Positions 15,901-24,454 of a DNA stretch of 64,000 nucleotides are shown here, piece after piece; the first letter of the stretch is position 1, and every line of letters starts with the position of its first letter. This DNA is from a halophilic archaeon. GTDB lineage: Archaea; Halobacteriota; Halobacteria; Halobacteriales; Haladaptataceae. The translations under genes were made by a program, and so were the position numbers. The stretch spans positions 229,095 to 293,094 of the forward strand of contig QNGA01000007.1 in NCBI GenBank assembly GCA_003298465.1, written 5' to 3'. The notes under the pieces were generated by a model. It was given only the letters and a program-made list of their open reading frames with translations. It was not told where the DNA came from and ran no database searches.

Positions 15901-18125
15901 GAACCGTCAGCCTATACAAGGACGGCGCCCTCGTCACCGAACAGTCCGTGACCATCGGTAGCATCTCGCCGGCGAATAACCACCTCCGGGTCGGCCGCAA
16001 CTACAACACGGACGTCGTCCAAGAGACATTCGAGACCGACCACTTCAACGGGGCGATCGACCGGCTCAACGTCCAGGACGAGGCGCTCACCGACGGGGAA
16101 ATCAGGGCGGTATACGACGACGAGGTCGGAAGCCAGCCGTCAATCAGCTACGAGGACCTCCTGGTTAACCCCGAGCAGTTCGAGGACGATCACTTTCGGC
16201 CCCAGTATCACGCTATGCCCCCAGAGCACTGGATGAACGAGCCACACGCACCCCTGTACTATGATGGGCAGTACCACCTGTTCTACCAGCACAACCCCAA
16301 GGGTCCCTACTGGAACTACATCCACTGGGGCCACTGGGTGAGCGACGACCTAGTGTACTGGAAGCCGGTCGAGGACGCCATCCGACCGGAGGCCGGCATT
16401 GATGCCGGCGGCTGCTGGACCGGCGACTCCGCTATCGACGCAAGTGGTGACCCGAAGCTGCTCTACACCGCCGGCGACGCGAACTTCACCCAGCGGGTCG
16501 CCGAGGCAAGGCCCAGAGACACGACCGATCCGGAGCTCACCAAGTGGAACAAGCAGGGGGTCGTGATGGAACAGCCGGACGACCCAAACCTACTCGACAA
16601 CGAGTTTCGGGACCCCCACGTCTGGCAGGACGGGGACGAGTGGTTCTGTCTGGTTGGCTCCGGTCTCAAGAACGGCGAGGGAGGGACGGCACTGGTGTTC
16701 CAGTCCTCGGATTGTGAGAACTGGTCCTACGAGGGACGGCTGTACGAATTGCCCGACCCCAGCGATCATCCCGAACTCGGCGAGGTATGGGAGCTTCCCG
16801 TTCTGTTACCGCTCGGGACGGACAGCAACGGGAACGAGAAGCACATCTTCTGTATTAACCCCCACGCCGCCGAGGCGGATGTCGAAGTGTGGTACTGGAT
16901 TGGCGAGTGGAACAAGGCAAACCGGGAGTTTATCCCTGATTTCGACGACCCGAAACTCATCGATGAGGGCCAGGGCCACTTCACCGGTCCGAGCGGCCTG
17001 ATCGGACCAAACGGCCGGTCGATCCTGTTCACTATCACGCAGGACTACCGGCTTCCCTCGCTGCGCCACAGGTCGGGGTACGCTCACAACGCCGGCATCC
17101 CCGTAGAACTCTCGCTCAACGCCGACGACGAACTGTCGGTCTCGCCGATCGAGGAGGTTGCAAACCTCCGGACGGACAAGCTCTTGGAGATGAACGAGGC
17201 GGATCCCGCGCTTGTCAACGACGCGCTTGACGGGCTAGAGGCGGACACCGTCGAGATGTACCTGGAGATTGAGCCGGGCAACGCGACGGAGTACGGGTTC
17301 TTCTGTCGGCAGACGCCCGATCGCGACGAGGAGACGTTGGTCTACTACGACGAGGAGACGTACGACGGCGAAATTCGGACAGACCGGACGAACACAAGCC
17401 TCGACGATACGCTGATGAAAGAGGAGAAAGACCGCAGTAGCCTCACCACGACCGGTCCAGTTCCGGTCGACCACACGAACGAGAACCTGCAGTTCCACGT
17501 CTTCATCGACAAGTCGTCCATCGAGTGCTACATCAATCAGTTGAAAAGCGTCTCAACGCGGGCGTTTCCGTCCCACGAAGACGCTCACGAGCTCCAGATT
17601 TACCATAACGGGACTATTACCGTCCGCTCCATCGAGATCTGGGAGATGGACGATATAGTCTCCGGTCCTGATGGCGGCACCGACGTGCAGGACGGCGCCA
17701 CTTACCGGATACAGAGCGTCAGTAGTGGGAAAGTACTTGAAGTCGACGGCGGCTCGACGAGAGACGGCGCGAACGTCCAGCAGCGGGAGTGGACCAGCGC
17801 CGACCAGCAGAAGTGGGTCGCCAACGAGCTCACGGACGGCGTCTACCGCTTTGAGAACGTCAACAGCGGGAAGGTGCTTGACGTGCAGGACGCCGGCACC
17901 GCCAACGGCGACTCTGCGATGCAGTGGGACTGGTGGGGCGGCGAGAACCAGCAGTGGACGGTCGACAAGGTCAACGACGTCGAGGAGAACGTCTACCGAA
18001 TCAGGAACGTCAACAGCGGCAAGGTCGTCGACTTGGAGGACGATTCGCAGTCCGACGGTGGCGACGTCCAGCAGTGGGACTGGGTGGGCGGCGACAACCA
18101 ACAGTGGGAATTCGATAAACTGTAG
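12969..18125 (+). CDS. Giant secreted multimodular fructan-active protein: GH32, two malectin, LamG, GH32, ricin-B
   Basis: 1718 residues from the ATG at 12969 (a GTG at 12918 would add 17). A Tat signal (RRTLLKLIGVTAAGVSVVGS) lies at residues 24-43. GH32 domain 1 spans about 60-530: nucleophile Asp79 in WMNDPNG, Asp195 in FRDPN, Glu252 in FETPDLYEL. Two malectin-like domains (each with a VxGHDAA-type repeat) span about 530-820. A LamG/concanavalin-like domain spans about 845-1055. GH32 domain 2 runs about 1075-1560 and begins HWMNEPHAPLYY, with Glu where GH32 has its Asp nucleophile, then FRDPHVW and GEVWELP. Three ricin-B QxW repeats (DQQKW, NQQWTV, NQQWEF) end the protein. GH32 enzymes split or rearrange fructans. 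The binding modules suggest a cell-surface or polysaccharide-attached enzyme. Confidence 0.87.
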   Translation: MACDNDQQDRTDDESLCEQVRLGRRTLLKLIGVTAAGVSVVGSETSVSTVEAATPDAASDSQPYRPNFHFAPSSGWMNDPNGLVYHDGEYHLFYQAGKNERRWDHAVSDDLVTWTELGTALPVEDDVEQWSGGGVVDTNNTAGFGVESLIFHYTGQHQDGPKQDQRLAYSTDDGRTVTKFNDNPVIPGNGEAFRDPNVFWYEPDGSWRMVVARVAAEPEDERPKGVEIYSSQDLKNWTYESTYEAPGDTSFETPDLYELPIEGTGESRWVLTLSVDYDTVEYHVGAFDGTKFTTDQVIRNDHGWDYYAPMTWSNEPDGQRVQLAWMNHWDYAADTPNNGWQGTQAFPREIQLVDASSGVGVRQRPAAELDGVRESELANLSSEPISSNNDPLDGTGVKGRRLELDATIDPGDADIVGLRVREDGNGEETVLSYDPAARTLTFDRTDAGEFFGSGSYDTSTMDLSTRSDGTIRLRVLVDRSSVEVFANDGAKTMTHLVFPKWGSTGTSLFADGGTATLDSFVAYELRARKNWAIPGSVNAGGDVYTTHDGTTFRYDQFYDNGGAFSVSDPISRTRDDRLYWTERVGDPLMYNVDVADGTYDVVLGFAENYFTASGDRVFDVVVQGETVLASFDIYDEVGHDAAIRKPVEGVVVDGGDLTIECNPSTDTGKLSAIEVTSSGDINVGGGFYTATDDTTYGPDQYYSGGATYSTSDAISGTDDDTLYQSERAQETLNYNIPVGNGTYNVDLHFAEVYYDSTGERVFDVSVQGDIVFTDLDIYDQVGHDAALVETVEDVTVTDGVLTIRADASVDAAKLSAVTVRRPEGISAVSFDEGRKSYTTENVAGVENPFRRRGDALPIWLGAPGDSSLLLDGYSTAVDWNPHELDTRLDETLTALTIDMWVAPRSTGAANDNVDTIIEKALRGLNKGFVFGVMDNREWGLRLGDGSSWKTVKADVSTGGLLDMYQWTYLAAVFDGSAGTVSLYKDGALVTEQSVTIGSISPANNHLRVGRNYNTDVVQETFETDHFNGAIDRLNVQDEALTDGEIRAVYDDEVGSQPSISYEDLLVNPEQFEDDHFRPQYHAMPPEHWMNEPHAPLYYDGQYHLFYQHNPKGPYWNYIHWGHWVSDDLVYWKPVEDAIRPEAGIDAGGCWTGDSAIDASGDPKLLYTAGDANFTQRVAEARPRDTTDPELTKWNKQGVVMEQPDDPNLLDNEFRDPHVWQDGDEWFCLVGSGLKNGEGGTALVFQSSDCENWSYEGRLYELPDPSDHPELGEVWELPVLLPLGTDSNGNEKHIFCINPHAAEADVEVWYWIGEWNKANREFIPDFDDPKLIDEGQGHFTGPSGLIGPNGRSILFTITQDYRLPSLRHRSGYAHNAGIPVELSLNADDELSVSPIEEVANLRTDKLLEMNEADPALVNDALDGLEADTVEMYLEIEPGNATEYGFFCRQTPDRDEETLVYYDEETYDGEIRTDRTNTSLDDTLMKEEKDRSSLTTTGPVPVDHTNENLQFHVFIDKSSIECYINQLKSVSTRAFPSHEDAHELQIYHNGTITVRSIEIWEMDDIVSGPDGGTDVQDGATYRIQSVSSGKVLEVDGGSTRDGANVQQREWTSADQQKWVANELTDGVYRFENVNSGKVLDVQDAGTANGDSAMQWDWWGGENQQWTVDKVNDVEENVYRIRNVNSGKVVDLEDDSQSDGGDVQQWDWVGGDNQQWEFDKL

Positions 18126-18785
18126 GTCGCCGGCCTGCACGGCGGTCCTAATTGACTCGGAATTCGATCCTCTTGCCACCGGTTCAGCGGTAGGGCTTCC
18201 TGCTGGCTCCTACAGCGGTGATGGGGCAAGCCGCTCCTGACGGCACGCCGTTCACGACAGGATGGGCTGTCGCCCATCTTTAATTCACTTCGCTTGAATC
18301 GCTGCGACTCGTTCCGCAGCTACGTCGTACAGCGAATGCGATTCACTCTTGGCGACGGCGGACATTTTGCCGTCTCCGAAATACCGCGTCCTGGAACATG
18401 TCGCGTATGTTCTCGAATGGGCTACGTAGATTGTAAATATAGTGGTAGTGTTTATATTATTAACTTAATCACATAAACACTAATCTTCTGTCTGCCACGA
18501 GTTCGATGACATGCAGCGCTTATAGTTCGGTGAAATTTCGCGATTACCCGAGATAACCCGAAATCCACTCCTGACACCGCTGCGCTATGTCCGCCTCGCT
18601 TTCAAGCGTCAGCGTATGTTGACTCTTAACGTCTTCCCGTATTCAAGCGCTGCAGTCGACGTTGAGACAAAGCTTCGCACACTTGTTCCACAGAGGCAAG
18701 TTAATCGTCCAGACGTGTTGAGCAGCAATGCACGCACACAGGAATGGACAAGTCAAATTATCCATGAGCCCCAACTACCAGTACA
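18126..18785. other. Intergenic region with terminator hairpin and possible IS scar
   Basis: There is no gene in this 660-bp stretch. It contains a strong hairpin at 18261-18278. Around 18180-18245 there is a weakly TnpB-end-like sequence (GGGCTTCCTGCTGGCTCC, CGGTGAT, CCGCTCCT) resembling 53267-53370. An AT-rich promoter area lies near 18430-18490. The remainder is unrecognised. Confidence 0.4.
18261..18281 (+). terminator. Hairpin plus T-run after the giant GH32 gene
   Basis: GATGGGC-TGTC-GCCCATC followed by TTT gives a perfect 7-bp stem with a 4-nt loop and a short T-run, 136 bp after the stop codon. It could be a transcription terminator or a decayed IS end. Confidence 0.45.
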
Positions 18786-19865
18786 ATGTCTCAGCATGGT
18801 GGGCAAACCGACGCAATGCTCAGAGAAGAGCTGGGCGAATTCGGATTTTCGGACAAAGAGATTGATGTTTATCTCGTTCTCCTGTCCCAAGGTGAAGCGA
18901 CTACGGGTACCATTTCGGAAGACGCCGACGTCTCGCAGCAGGCAGTGTACACCATCACCGATCGCCTTGAAGACCGTGGCTTAGTTCGTGTCAACGACCA
19001 TGCGTCGCCGAAGACGATCCGTGTTGTACCGCCGGAAGAATCGATGGCGACCCTCTCAAATCGGATTGATTCGATAACACCGGTGCTTAAAGAGCGTTTT
19101 AATGAGACAAAGCCTCAGACACCTGAGTTGAAGATGGTACAGTCGCAAAAGACGGCAATCAAACGGCTGCGAGACGCGATCTCGAAAGCTCAGCGAGAAG
19201 TCATCGTTGCGATTCCAGAACGGATCTACCCAGAAATTGAATCAGAACTTCAGGATGCGGTCGAGCGAGACCTGTTTGTGTTCCTCCTTATCCAGGGTGT
19301 GGATGACCCTGAAGAGGCAGGAAACCGGTACGCAGGCGCCGCGGATGTTGTTCGCTGTTGGAGCCAGAGTACTTTGTTCCTGTTTGCAACAGATACCCAG
19401 TCAACAGATCACTCGACAAGCCAGTCGGCTCTGATTGGCGATGCCCAATTACTGTCTGGAACACACGATCTTGGAGACGGGGTCGCAGTCACGGAACAAC
19501 ACCTTGCAGGGTCGATTCGTGGGATGTTCTTTAGCGCCTACTGGCCAGCAGGGACAGAAATCTTCGTCACTGATCGAGATTCGCTCCCAAAAACATTCGA
19601 GTGGTTCTGGCAGGCGGTCTTCCAAGCAATGCTTCATCAAAAGTCGGAAATCGATCTCTGGGCGGATATCGAAACGGTCGGTGGAGAAACGATCTCTGGG
19701 CCGGTGAGCCAAATCCGCCAGGCACTCGTCGAACCCCCGACTAACGGACATACATTGGAGACAAGCCTGTTCCTTGAGACCGATGCAGGTGAGGTCAGCG
19801 TTGGGGGACAGAATGCGATTATTGAAGATTATGAAGCAGTATCAATTACTCTTCGAACTAATTGA
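18786..19865 (+). CDS. TrmB family transcriptional regulator
   Basis: A 359-residue protein. The N-terminal winged helix at about 15-75 (FGFSDKEIDVYLVLLSQGEA, VSQQAVYTITDRLEDRGLV) is followed by a coiled linker and an effector domain (QREVIVAIPERIYPEIESEL, LIGDAQLLSGTHDLGDGVAV, MFFSAYWPAGTEIF). The layout matches haloarchaeal TrmB-like sugar-responsive regulators of about 350 residues, without the kinase-like extension seen in the fusion at 9940-12153. It lies between the giant GH32 gene and the fructansucrase gene on the same strand and probably controls one or both. The effector is unknown. Confidence 0.83.
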   Translation: MSQHGGQTDAMLREELGEFGFSDKEIDVYLVLLSQGEATTGTISEDADVSQQAVYTITDRLEDRGLVRVNDHASPKTIRVVPPEESMATLSNRIDSITPVLKERFNETKPQTPELKMVQSQKTAIKRLRDAISKAQREVIVAIPERIYPEIESELQDAVERDLFVFLLIQGVDDPEEAGNRYAGAADVVRCWSQSTLFLFATDTQSTDHSTSQSALIGDAQLLSGTHDLGDGVAVTEQHLAGSIRGMFFSAYWPAGTEIFVTDRDSLPKTFEWFWQAVFQAMLHQKSEIDLWADIETVGGETISGPVSQIRQALVEPPTNGHTLETSLFLETDAGEVSVGGQNAIIEDYEAVSITLRTN

Positions 19866-20175
19866 CATCTTAACTTTCTTCGAACTTTTAAATCCCCGCA
19901 AACTACCACCCGCGGCAAACCAACTTGAGCTAACCTACAAGATCTCATGCAACGGTGTTCTTCGGTTGCCATCCGCGGCGCACGTCGTGGTCGTGATTGC
20001 TGAAAGACAAACGCTAATTTACCGTCTTGTTAGAAGAATATCTAATCCCAACTGCGTCAGATGATTCACGGCATCTGCAAATTCTGTATGCTGATATTCA
20101 TGACTAATATTTTCCTCTATAATCAACGTTCTCGCCAGAAGTTTATTCAACTAGTAGTAAAAGATTCTAATCGCA

Positions 20176-21510
20176 ATGTTCGACGAAAACGACTCGCCGG
20201 AAACAGGCCGACGGAGTTTCATGAAAACGGCTGCTGGCCTCGGTGTCGCCAGTCTAGGTTTCTCATCCGTGAGTAGCTCCGTGGCTGCCGTTGAAACAGG
20301 TAAAACCGACCAATGGACTCGCGCGGAGGCAGAAAAGATCAAACTGACTGATGATACCACCGCACCGGTAATCAGCGACAACCCCAATTCCATTTCCGAT
20401 GATTATTGGATTTGGGACACGTGGCCACTTCGGACTCGTGATGGTTCCATCGTGAAGATTAATGGCTGGCAAATTGTCTTCTCGCTAACAGCACCCAACG
20501 ACCTCGTCCCAGGTGCCCGTCACAACGCAGCGACGATTCGATACTTCTACTCGCGGGACGGAAAGAGTTGGCAAGAGGGTGGCAAAGCATTCGACGCACC
20601 TCTCGGCCACCATCAGTGGGCAGGCTCCGCGATGTATGATCAGACTGAAGAGCAAATTTATCATTTCTACACGGCCGTCAGCCCCGAGCCGGAGTTCCGA
20701 CAGCGTCCTGCACTGGGCATCGGTGCATCAATTGAGACGAGTCCAAACGGCGTTGAACTGACCGGCGACCAAGAACACGTCATCATGGGAACGCCCGACG
20801 GTGAGATGTACCAGACCCTCGAACAGTCTAAGGAACAAGGTATTGTCTATGCGTTCCGTGACCCCTGGTATTTCGAGCATCCCGAGACGGGTGAAGATCT
20901 TGTCGTGTTCGAGGCGAACACGCCAACTGGGAGTAAGGATCCAAGCGACCCGGAGAGCTTTAATGGAAATATCGGCGTCATGCGAGCGACGAACGATGAG
21001 CTGACCGAGTGGGAGCTGTTGCCGCCAGTGATAGAAGCGATCGGGACCAACCAACAGCTTGAGCGTCCCCATTTCGTGTTCAACGACGGCAAGTGGTATC
21101 TATTCACCATCAGCCATAAGTTCACCTTCGCCCCCGGTCTGAGCGGTCCCGACGCTCTGTATGGGTTCGTGGGCGATTCGCTGTACGGCGACTACGAACC
21201 GCTTAACGAGAGCGGACTGGTTGTCGCAAATCCCGAAGAAGCACCGTTCCAAGCCTATTCGTGGCTTGCAATGCCGCAGGGTGACAACATCTTAATCGAG
21301 AGCTTCGAGAACTTCCGTGGACTCGACAACACTTCTCAAGGTTCGATCAGCCTCGACGAGGTTGGAAACCTTCCACCAGAAGAGCAGAAGGAACTCTTTG
21401 GCGGGACGCTCGCTCCCAGTCTGAAGCTCCAACTCAACGGGACGGAGACAAAAATCGTCGCAGAACTCAACGACGGTCACTTCCTGCCGTCAGGTGGACC
21501 TTCGCGCTGA
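20176..21510 (+). CDS. GH68 fructansucrase (levansucrase/inulosucrase), Tat-exported
   Basis: A 444-residue protein. The Tat signal GRRSFMKTAAGLGVASLGFS is at residues 11-30. The GH68 triad is visible: nucleophile Asp81 in WIWDTWPL, Asp229 in AFRDPW, acid/base Glu296 in QLERPHF. GH68 enzymes transfer fructose from sucrose onto a growing levan or inulin chain and release glucose. An inulosucrase of this family has been described from the haloarchaeon Halalkalicoccus jeotgali. The linkage made here cannot be read from motifs alone. The neighbouring TrmB gene and the GH32/importer operon suggest a system that makes and later reuses fructan. Confidence 0.9.
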   Translation: MFDENDSPETGRRSFMKTAAGLGVASLGFSSVSSSVAAVETGKTDQWTRAEAEKIKLTDDTTAPVISDNPNSISDDYWIWDTWPLRTRDGSIVKINGWQIVFSLTAPNDLVPGARHNAATIRYFYSRDGKSWQEGGKAFDAPLGHHQWAGSAMYDQTEEQIYHFYTAVSPEPEFRQRPALGIGASIETSPNGVELTGDQEHVIMGTPDGEMYQTLEQSKEQGIVYAFRDPWYFEHPETGEDLVVFEANTPTGSKDPSDPESFNGNIGVMRATNDELTEWELLPPVIEAIGTNQQLERPHFVFNDGKWYLFTISHKFTFAPGLSGPDALYGFVGDSLYGDYEPLNESGLVVANPEEAPFQAYSWLAMPQGDNILIESFENFRGLDNTSQGSISLDEVGNLPPEEQKELFGGTLAPSLKLQLNGTETKIVAELNDGHFLPSGGPSR

Positions 21511-22333
21511 CTCCTCACTGAGGGTTCAGCCACGGACTCTCAAAGGTTCTCAGGCATTATGATGACGACCTACGCTTCGTCCACATTCCGAGAACAGAAA
21601 TCTGCACGCTACTGATCGGGATTTGCGGTGAAGCGTTGGGTAGTCGATTTTTTGTAGTTTCCGAGAGTCCCGTATCACACTCGTTGTGCTACGTTTCGAG
21701 CGAGAGTTATCTCTGAGAGGTTTTGTATCCTACCCCCTTTCTACAACATGAATTTTCTGAGTGCTGCTACTCTTAGTACGGCATTCACCCGCGTAGCGTG
21801 TCTACCTGCACAAATTAAGGCAATTACAGAAACTAGTGGACAAAGTACTAACACGCTATGTCTTCGTGTATGACGCTTTCTATGACATCCCTTCGACCTC
21901 CTGGCAGAATTTGATAGTTACAGGATTATCATTGAATGCAAGCCAGCCCTCCGATATCTCTGTTGTCCACGTCGAATTCGTATCTCGACTACTTCGTCCA
22001 GCGCCAGATGGAGTCACCGACTCAGTCTCTTTGCTAGTACTATATACTAACCTCTGTATCTCGCACTTCGTCTTTGCTCTCTCCAATCCATTCGAATCTG
22101 ACTTAGAACATAGTTTCACTTTTATCCTGGTTGGCTCACGTCTTTTACCATCGGATTCAAACAGTGGATTGCAGTCGTTGTGGCATACCAGACGACACTG
22201 TCGTCGCCAACCCCAAGCTCAGCATGACATGTCGTCTGGTTCTGATTCCCCTTGTCCTAGCGTGTCGATCTTCGCTTCAAAAACTGACTGTGACCGAGGG
22301 TTTACCCGTTGGCTTCGCACATCTAGGCATATT
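21511..22333. other. Intergenic region, no intact gene
   Basis: No supported coding gene. The segment carries palindromic motif copy 2 (22034-22051) and, near 22160-22215, a VDCSRCGIPDDTVVANPKLS-like reading that may be a relic of a small zinc-finger protein. The open frame running into the downstream gene from 21836 has no start-like features and is treated as upstream DNA. Confidence 0.45.
22034..22051. promoter_or_regulatory. Palindromic motif, copy 2
   Basis: CTAGTACTATATACTAAC matches the 808-825 copy at 17 of 18 positions. It lies about 280 bp before the winged-helix gene at 22334. Confidence 0.45.
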
Positions 22334-22561
22334 ATGGTCTCGGACGGTGAACCGTCGTTGTCACCACTCGCCCAAGACGCGCTTGACGGACTCATCTCTG
22401 CCGCACCGCACAACGACAGTTTCAGCTACGAACACGCCTATACGATTCTCGCCGAGAAAGAAGATCTGAGTCAACCAGCCGCTGACGATATTCTCGAACG
22501 GCTGCTAATGCAGGGATATCTCTACGAGGTCGAGGGTGAACTTCGACTCACCGAGCCGTGA
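22334..22561 (+). CDS. Small winged-helix protein (75 aa)
   Basis: From the ATG at 22334, 75 residues begin MVSDGEPSLSPLAQDALDGL. A helix-turn-helix-like core (EHAYTILAEKEDLSQPAADD) and a wing (LERLLMQGYLYEVEGELRLT) follow. This is the size and pattern of a minimal haloarchaeal winged-helix protein with an unknown target. A longer open frame upstream is not used because it lacks coding character. A nearby partner gene is not apparent. Confidence 0.65.
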   Translation: MVSDGEPSLSPLAQDALDGLISAAPHNDSFSYEHAYTILAEKEDLSQPAADDILERLLMQGYLYEVEGELRLTEP

Positions 22562-22652
22562 TGGTATTACGACGACGGTTGGTGACCAGTCGCTGGGGCG
22601 GCCTGGTACTGGGTGGGGAACTCAGTATAGCCAGTAGTAGGGCGCGGAATGA

Positions 22653-22883
22653 TTATCTAAAATTGGTCAGACAGTCGGCGTCGCAGAGTGGGTATTGGAG
22701 TAATATGGTCTCATCATCTTCTCCTGGTTGAATTACGGAGAGGCACTTGTGTTGGTGCTGAAGCTGAATCTCTGCGCCGCAATTTGCACAGGCTGTGATC
22801 TCAGGCTCGGCAAGTACACGGGTTGAAACGTGTTCAGTTCGCTGGTCTTCTTTTGATTTGTGTCGTTGGGATGCAAGAGCCAT
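22653..22883 (-). CDS. Small zinc-finger protein
   Basis: 76 residues from the ATG at 22883. A central ACANCGAEIQLQHQHKCLSV and a later YPLCDADCLTNF supply four or five Cys plus His for a zinc ribbon. Small proteins of this kind (about 60-90 residues, two CxxC-type pairs) are common and conserved in haloarchaea. The function is not known. An ATG at 22919 would add 12 residues without a family-like sequence, so the shorter form is preferred. Confidence 0.6.
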   Translation of the reverse strand: MALASQRHKSKEDQRTEHVSTRVLAEPEITACANCGAEIQLQHQHKCLSVIQPGEDDETILLQYPLCDADCLTNFR

Positions 22884-23181
22884 TTGCGGGCAACGTAGTG
22901 TGGCATGGATATGAAACAAGGGACCACGACACGTTTTGTCACTGCACGAGTAGTACTACAATTAGGTGCTGCAGTATTGGGGTCATTGTCGCGTCTTCTT
23001 CGACAGCAGTTGATGATAGAGTCTAATAACGACTGGAGAAGTTGCAGTGACGTGTTGAATGTAGAGCGCAGATCTCGTGCCGATCGTTTTACTGATTAGC
23101 TAACAAGAATGTACTCGAACTAGAGGATTCGCTTCACCTTCGTCAGATAGCGCTGTTGGATCGCAATTCTACGGTCCCGAG

Positions 23182-23205
23182 ATTTTATTTATTCACCGGG
23201 TGAAT
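23182..23205 (+). promoter_or_regulatory. Promoter with palindromic operator ahead of the 23.3-25.6 kb operon
   Basis: A TATA-like ATTTTATTTA (23182-23191) is followed directly by ATTCACC-G-GGTGAAT (23191-23205), a perfect 7-bp inverted repeat. The geometry, an operator abutting the TATA box, suggests repression of the downstream operon, perhaps by its own HTH product at 24128-24454. The regulator is inferred. Confidence 0.6.
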
Positions 23206-23320
23206 CCCCCGCGGAGACACGCTCGCACTACAAGCACCTCCTCGAAACCCGCCACGACATCGACGTCAACGCCCACCACGACACCACGAGTGGTGACCAG
23301 CCAAGCGAGGTGCGTGCCTG
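23206..23320 (+). pseudogene. Open frame without start at head of operon
   Basis: Just after the promoter a frame reads SPAETRSHYKHLLETRHDID and continues to DQPSEVRA-stop, ending at 23320. It has protein-like composition but no ATG, GTG or TTG in frame at its beginning. It may be a truncated first gene or may use an unusual start. No family was recognised. Confidence 0.35.
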
Positions 23321-23321
23321 A

Positions 23322-23405
23322 ATGCCCACCACCGTCCGCCCCCACCGAGTAGCGACAGCGCCCGCCACACCACCCAACCACGCCGGGGGAGGTGAGCGAC
23401 AGTGA
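23322..23405 (+). CDS. Very small open frame (27 aa) in operon
   Basis: An ATG at 23322 opens 27 codons (MPTTVRPHRVATAPATPPNH and on) and its stop overlaps the GTG of the next gene by 4 bp (GTGA). Start and stop coupling on both sides argues for translation as part of the operon. The composition (Pro, Arg, Thr, Ala) gives no function and it may be only a coupling peptide. Confidence 0.35.
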   Translation: MPTTVRPHRVATAPATPPNHAGGGERQ

Positions 23406-23740
23406 CGCGCGACGACGATGGCGTCATCCAATCGCTGGCCCAGACTGACCCGGTCCAGGTCGAGACCAAGCATCGCACGCTAACGGGCGTGGTCTACCAG
23501 CACACCCACCGCAAGCCTGAACTCACGTGCCGCGGTCCTGAACCGGGCGAGCACGTGCTGTATTTCGCGACGCCGTGCCACGACTGCTATCGGCTCCAGT
23601 ACACCTACTACGACGAGTACGAGGCCACCCAGACCCGGCTCGCCCGCTATGAATGCCGCCCCGACGGCCAGTACGCCTGGCAGCGCACCCACGCCACCAT
23701 CCAGTCAATCAGCCACCCGAACGGCGGTGATCACGAATGA
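23402..23740 (+). CDS. Accessory operon protein with CxxC pair (112 aa)
   Basis: 112 residues from a GTG overlapping the previous frame. The sequence has an N-terminal OB-like segment (VQVETKHRTLTGVVYQHTHR), a CHDCYRLQYTYYDEYEATQT block with a CxxC pair, and an ARYECRPDGQYAW stretch. A small zinc-binding or nucleic-acid-binding protein is possible, but I recognise no family. It is the first substantial gene of the overlapping operon 23402-25583, and its stop overlaps the next ATG (ATGA). Confidence 0.6.
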   Translation: MTRDDDGVIQSLAQTDPVQVETKHRTLTGVVYQHTHRKPELTCRGPEPGEHVLYFATPCHDCYRLQYTYYDEYEATQTRLARYECRPDGQYAWQRTHATIQSISHPNGGDHE

Positions 23741-24135
23741 CCGGTGGCGTCCCACAGCCGCTCGACCCCCGCGACCCCGCCGGGCTCGTCCAGAAGCTGT
23801 CGCCCGGCGACTGTGTTTGCATCACCACCACCGAGCGACCACGGACCATCCTCACCGTCGCCGACACCATATCCACACCCTCTGGGGGGCGCCTCGTCCT
23901 GAGTGTACCGCCGACCACCACGACCGCTCACCAGCAGGCCCAGCACGCCCACTACCACTGCACGCTCGCCGATTCGGAGTCGTCGACGATGACCGTCACC
24001 GAGTACCCGAGTAGCGACGCGCCCCCGACGTGTATCGGCACGCTCACCACCATCGCCCGCATTCCCCGGCTCTCCACGCCGCCAACCGATGACGCTCCTG
24101 CACCAGCAGCATCGGAGGTGTCCGCCAATGAGTAA
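23737..24135 (+). CDS. Accessory operon protein, unknown (132 aa)
   Basis: 132 residues starting on the ATGA overlap with the preceding gene. It opens MTGGVPQPLDPRDPAGLVQK, with a following LSPGDCVCITTTERPRTILT that looks like a small beta-barrel. The tail is rich in Pro, Thr and Ala. The family is not recognised. Its last codons overlap the ATG of the HTH gene (8 bp), so expression is coupled. Confidence 0.6.
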   Translation: MTGGVPQPLDPRDPAGLVQKLSPGDCVCITTTERPRTILTVADTISTPSGGRLVLSVPPTTTTAHQQAQHAHYHCTLADSESSTMTVTEYPSSDAPPTCIGTLTTIARIPRLSTPPTDDAPAPAASEVSANE

Positions 24136-24454
24136 CAACACCACCACTTCCGGAAAAGACCCCCAGCAGAGCGACCCTGACAAGCCCGAGCCCGAGACCA
24201 ACGCTACAACAACCCGCGACGACCACGACCAGCCGCCGTACCGCGACCCCGACCGCCTCCAAGCAGTCTACGAGCAGGAAGAGACAATCGCCGCGACGGC
24301 CACCCATTTCGACGTCTCCTATCGGACCGCGCGGACGTGGCTGATCCGCCACGACATCTTCGACCCCGACACCGACGGCATCCCCGCACCGTACAGACGG
24401 CTGCAAGCCCTCGAGCCCGACGATGTCGGCCTCCCACCACTGGGGGAACGATAG
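24128..24454 (+). CDS. Small helix-turn-helix protein of accessory operon (108 aa)
   Basis: 108 residues. The first 35 are disordered and rich in Thr, Asn, Asp and Pro. The core RLQAVYEQEETIAATATHFD followed by VSYRTARTWLIRHDI is a clear helix-turn-helix of the homeodomain-like type used by resolvases and plasmid regulators. It probably binds DNA, possibly the palindrome at 23191-23205 that precedes the operon (inference). The stop codon directly abuts the ATG of the next gene. Confidence 0.65.
   Translation: MSNNTTTSGKDPQQSDPDKPEPETNATTTRDDHDQPPYRDPDRLQAVYEQEETIAATATHFDVSYRTARTWLIRHDIFDPDTDGIPAPYRRLQALEPDDVGLPPLGER

Noticed and set aside
17553..18179. Minus-strand frame of 208 codons opposite the ricin-B repeats
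   Set aside because: Its repeats of Val/Asp mirror the QxW repeats on the coding strand; no independent evidence of a gene.
21836..22333. N-terminal 166 codons upstream of the small winged-helix gene
   Set aside because: No family-like sequence, Ser-rich, no promoter before it; the ATG at 22334 starts the conserved part.
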